13,047 bases of DNA, taken from contig DAINCF010000177.1 in NCBI GenBank assembly GCA_036732565.1, positions 1 through 13,047 of the forward strand. The letters are read 5' to 3'. Below the pieces are notes generated by a model. That model was not told the origin of the DNA. It did not search any database and saw nothing but the letters and a program-made list of their open reading frames with translations. Made by a program: the position numbers and the translations under genes. Shown here piece after piece: positions 12,291 through 13,047 of this stretch. Every line of letters starts with the position of its first letter. Position 1 is the first letter of the stretch. This DNA comes from JAIVJN01 sp036732565. GTDB taxonomy: Bacteria > Acidobacteriota > Vicinamibacteria > Vicinamibacterales > UBA2999.

Positions 12291-13047
12291 TCGCCGGCCG
12301 CGCGCGCCACTGGGTGCTCGTCGTCGCGGTCGTCCTGTGCGCGGCGTCCGCTCACGCGCAGCCAGACCCGCCGGAGCTCAGCGAGACCGTCAACGATTTC
12401 GCCGGCATCATCGACGCTTCGTCGAAACAACAACTCGATGCCATCATCCGCCGACTGCAGGCGGCGAGCGGCGACGTCATCGTGGTGGCGACGATCAAGA
12501 CCTTCGAGCCGTGGGGCGACATTCGGCCCTACGCGACGAAGATGTTCGAGAACCGGGGGCGCGGTATCGGCAAGAAGGGGAAAGACAACGGCCTGCTCGT
12601 CCTGCTCGCCGTCGATGACCGCCGCGTCTGGGCCGAGGTCGGCTACGACCTCGAGGCGTTCATCACCGACGGCTTCGCCGGCGAGACGAGCCGCGAGGTG
12701 ATGACGCCGTACTTCCGCCAGCAGCAGTACGGTGCCGGCCTCATCGCGGGGGTCACGACCTTCGCGCAGCGCATCGCGCAAGCGCGAAACGTGACGCTCG
12801 ACGGCGTGCCACGAGTCCCATCCCCGCAACGCGCTCGACGGGAGAGCGGCATTCCCGTTATCGTCTGGGTCATCATTGCGTTGATCGTGTTCAACGCCAT
12901 TCGTGGCGCGATGGGCGGCAACGTCCGATCGGGCCGGCGCCGCGGGCGCTGGAACAGTCACGTCGGTCCGTTCGGCGGCGGCTATGGTGGGTGGTCCGGC
13001 GGTGGCTGGGGCGGCGGTGGCGGCTTCGGTGGCGGGTTCGGAGGGTT
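12287..13047 (+). CDS. Secreted TPM-domain (YgcG-like) protein, cut by right edge
   Basis: TPM-domain protein (PF04536 type), related to YgcG and to the plant photosystem II repair protein; some members show phosphatase activity, but the bacterial role is unclear. 253 codons visible with no stop before the edge. Signal peptide 1-24 (MIAGRARHWVLVVAVVLCAASAHA, cleavage before Q25), TPM domain about 30-170 with LSETVNDFAGIIDASSKQQL, VIVVATIKTFEP, GIGKKGKDNGLLVLLAVDDRRVWAEVGYDLE and the typical DGFAG stretch. A Pro/Arg linker then leads to a transmembrane segment about 188-205 (GIPVIVWVIIALIVFNAI), then a basic patch and a Gly/Trp/Phe-rich tail (GGGYGGWSGGGWGGG). The TPM domain should sit outside the membrane, the Gly-rich tail inside. 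Such genes often lie beside a LemA gene, not visible here. Starts inside the stop of the upstream gene (ATGA). Confidence 0.93.
   Translation, partial: MIAGRARHWVLVVAVVLCAASAHAQPDPPELSETVNDFAGIIDASSKQQLDAIIRRLQAASGDVIVVATIKTFEPWGDIRPYATKMFENRGRGIGKKGKDNGLLVLLAVDDRRVWAEVGYDLEAFITDGFAGETSREVMTPYFRQQQYGAGLIAGVTTFAQRIAQARNVTLDGVPRVPSPQRARRESGIPVIVWVIIALIVFNAIRGAMGGNVRSGRRRGRWNSHVGPFGGGYGGWSGGGWGGGGGFGGGFGG

Overview
The window is high-GC DNA with tightly packed genes on both strands and no rRNA, tRNA, phage, insertion sequence or CRISPR array that I can see. A PknB-type Ser/Thr kinase, type II NADH dehydrogenase, GFOR-like oxidoreductase, KGG stress protein, stand-alone LigD phosphoesterase domain and palindromic AGGCCTTCAGGCCT-type intergenic repeats together suggest a soil or environmental bacterium. 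Acidobacteriota (Vicinamibacteria-like) is my best guess; it rests on gene style and repeat style, not on a marker gene.

Layout. 1-2243 (minus): a type II NADH dehydrogenase followed after 42 bp by a Ser/Thr kinase that runs off the left edge. 2302-4326 (plus): a lone molybdopterin oxidoreductase, divergent from ndh. 4429-5063 (minus): two small proteins, a KGG-repeat stress protein and an unrecognised Cys-containing protein. 5143-5463 (plus): a YggX-type Fe(II)-trafficking protein on an apparently leaderless promoter. 5514-5602: a near-perfect 30-bp-arm inverted repeat between convergent genes. 5629-9559 (minus): ATP-grasp ligase, radical SAM protein with a C-terminal Cys-Cys-Ala-Glu-Pro tail, and a Gfo/Idh/MocA oxidoreductase, in transcription order oxidoreductase, radical SAM, ATP-grasp. 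9611-9661: an 8-bp minisatellite in the divergent gap before a stand-alone LigD 3'-phosphoesterase (9704-10474, plus). 10474-10556: an imperfect palindrome between convergent genes. 10598-11563 (minus): a YvcK/GlmR-type protein, divergent from a two-gene plus-strand unit (degenerate nucleotidyltransferase-like protein, then a secreted TPM-domain protein cut by the right edge).

The most interesting material is the radical SAM/ATP-grasp pair. An SAM-dependent radical enzyme with a flexible tail ending in adjacent cysteines (a tail I recall as Cys-Sec in relatives) next to a carboxylate-amine ligase looks like a small biosynthetic or modification system of unknown product. The second theme is promoter architecture: TACAAT, exactly six bases, then ATG occurs three times. 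Two of these face each other only 7 bp apart between yvcK and the nucleotidyltransferase-like gene, implying leaderless and mutually exclusive transcription. The third theme is intergenic repeats that intrude into coding ends: they supply the stop codon of the Gfo/Idh gene, and similar sequence appears to have built the basic tail of the LigD phosphoesterase.
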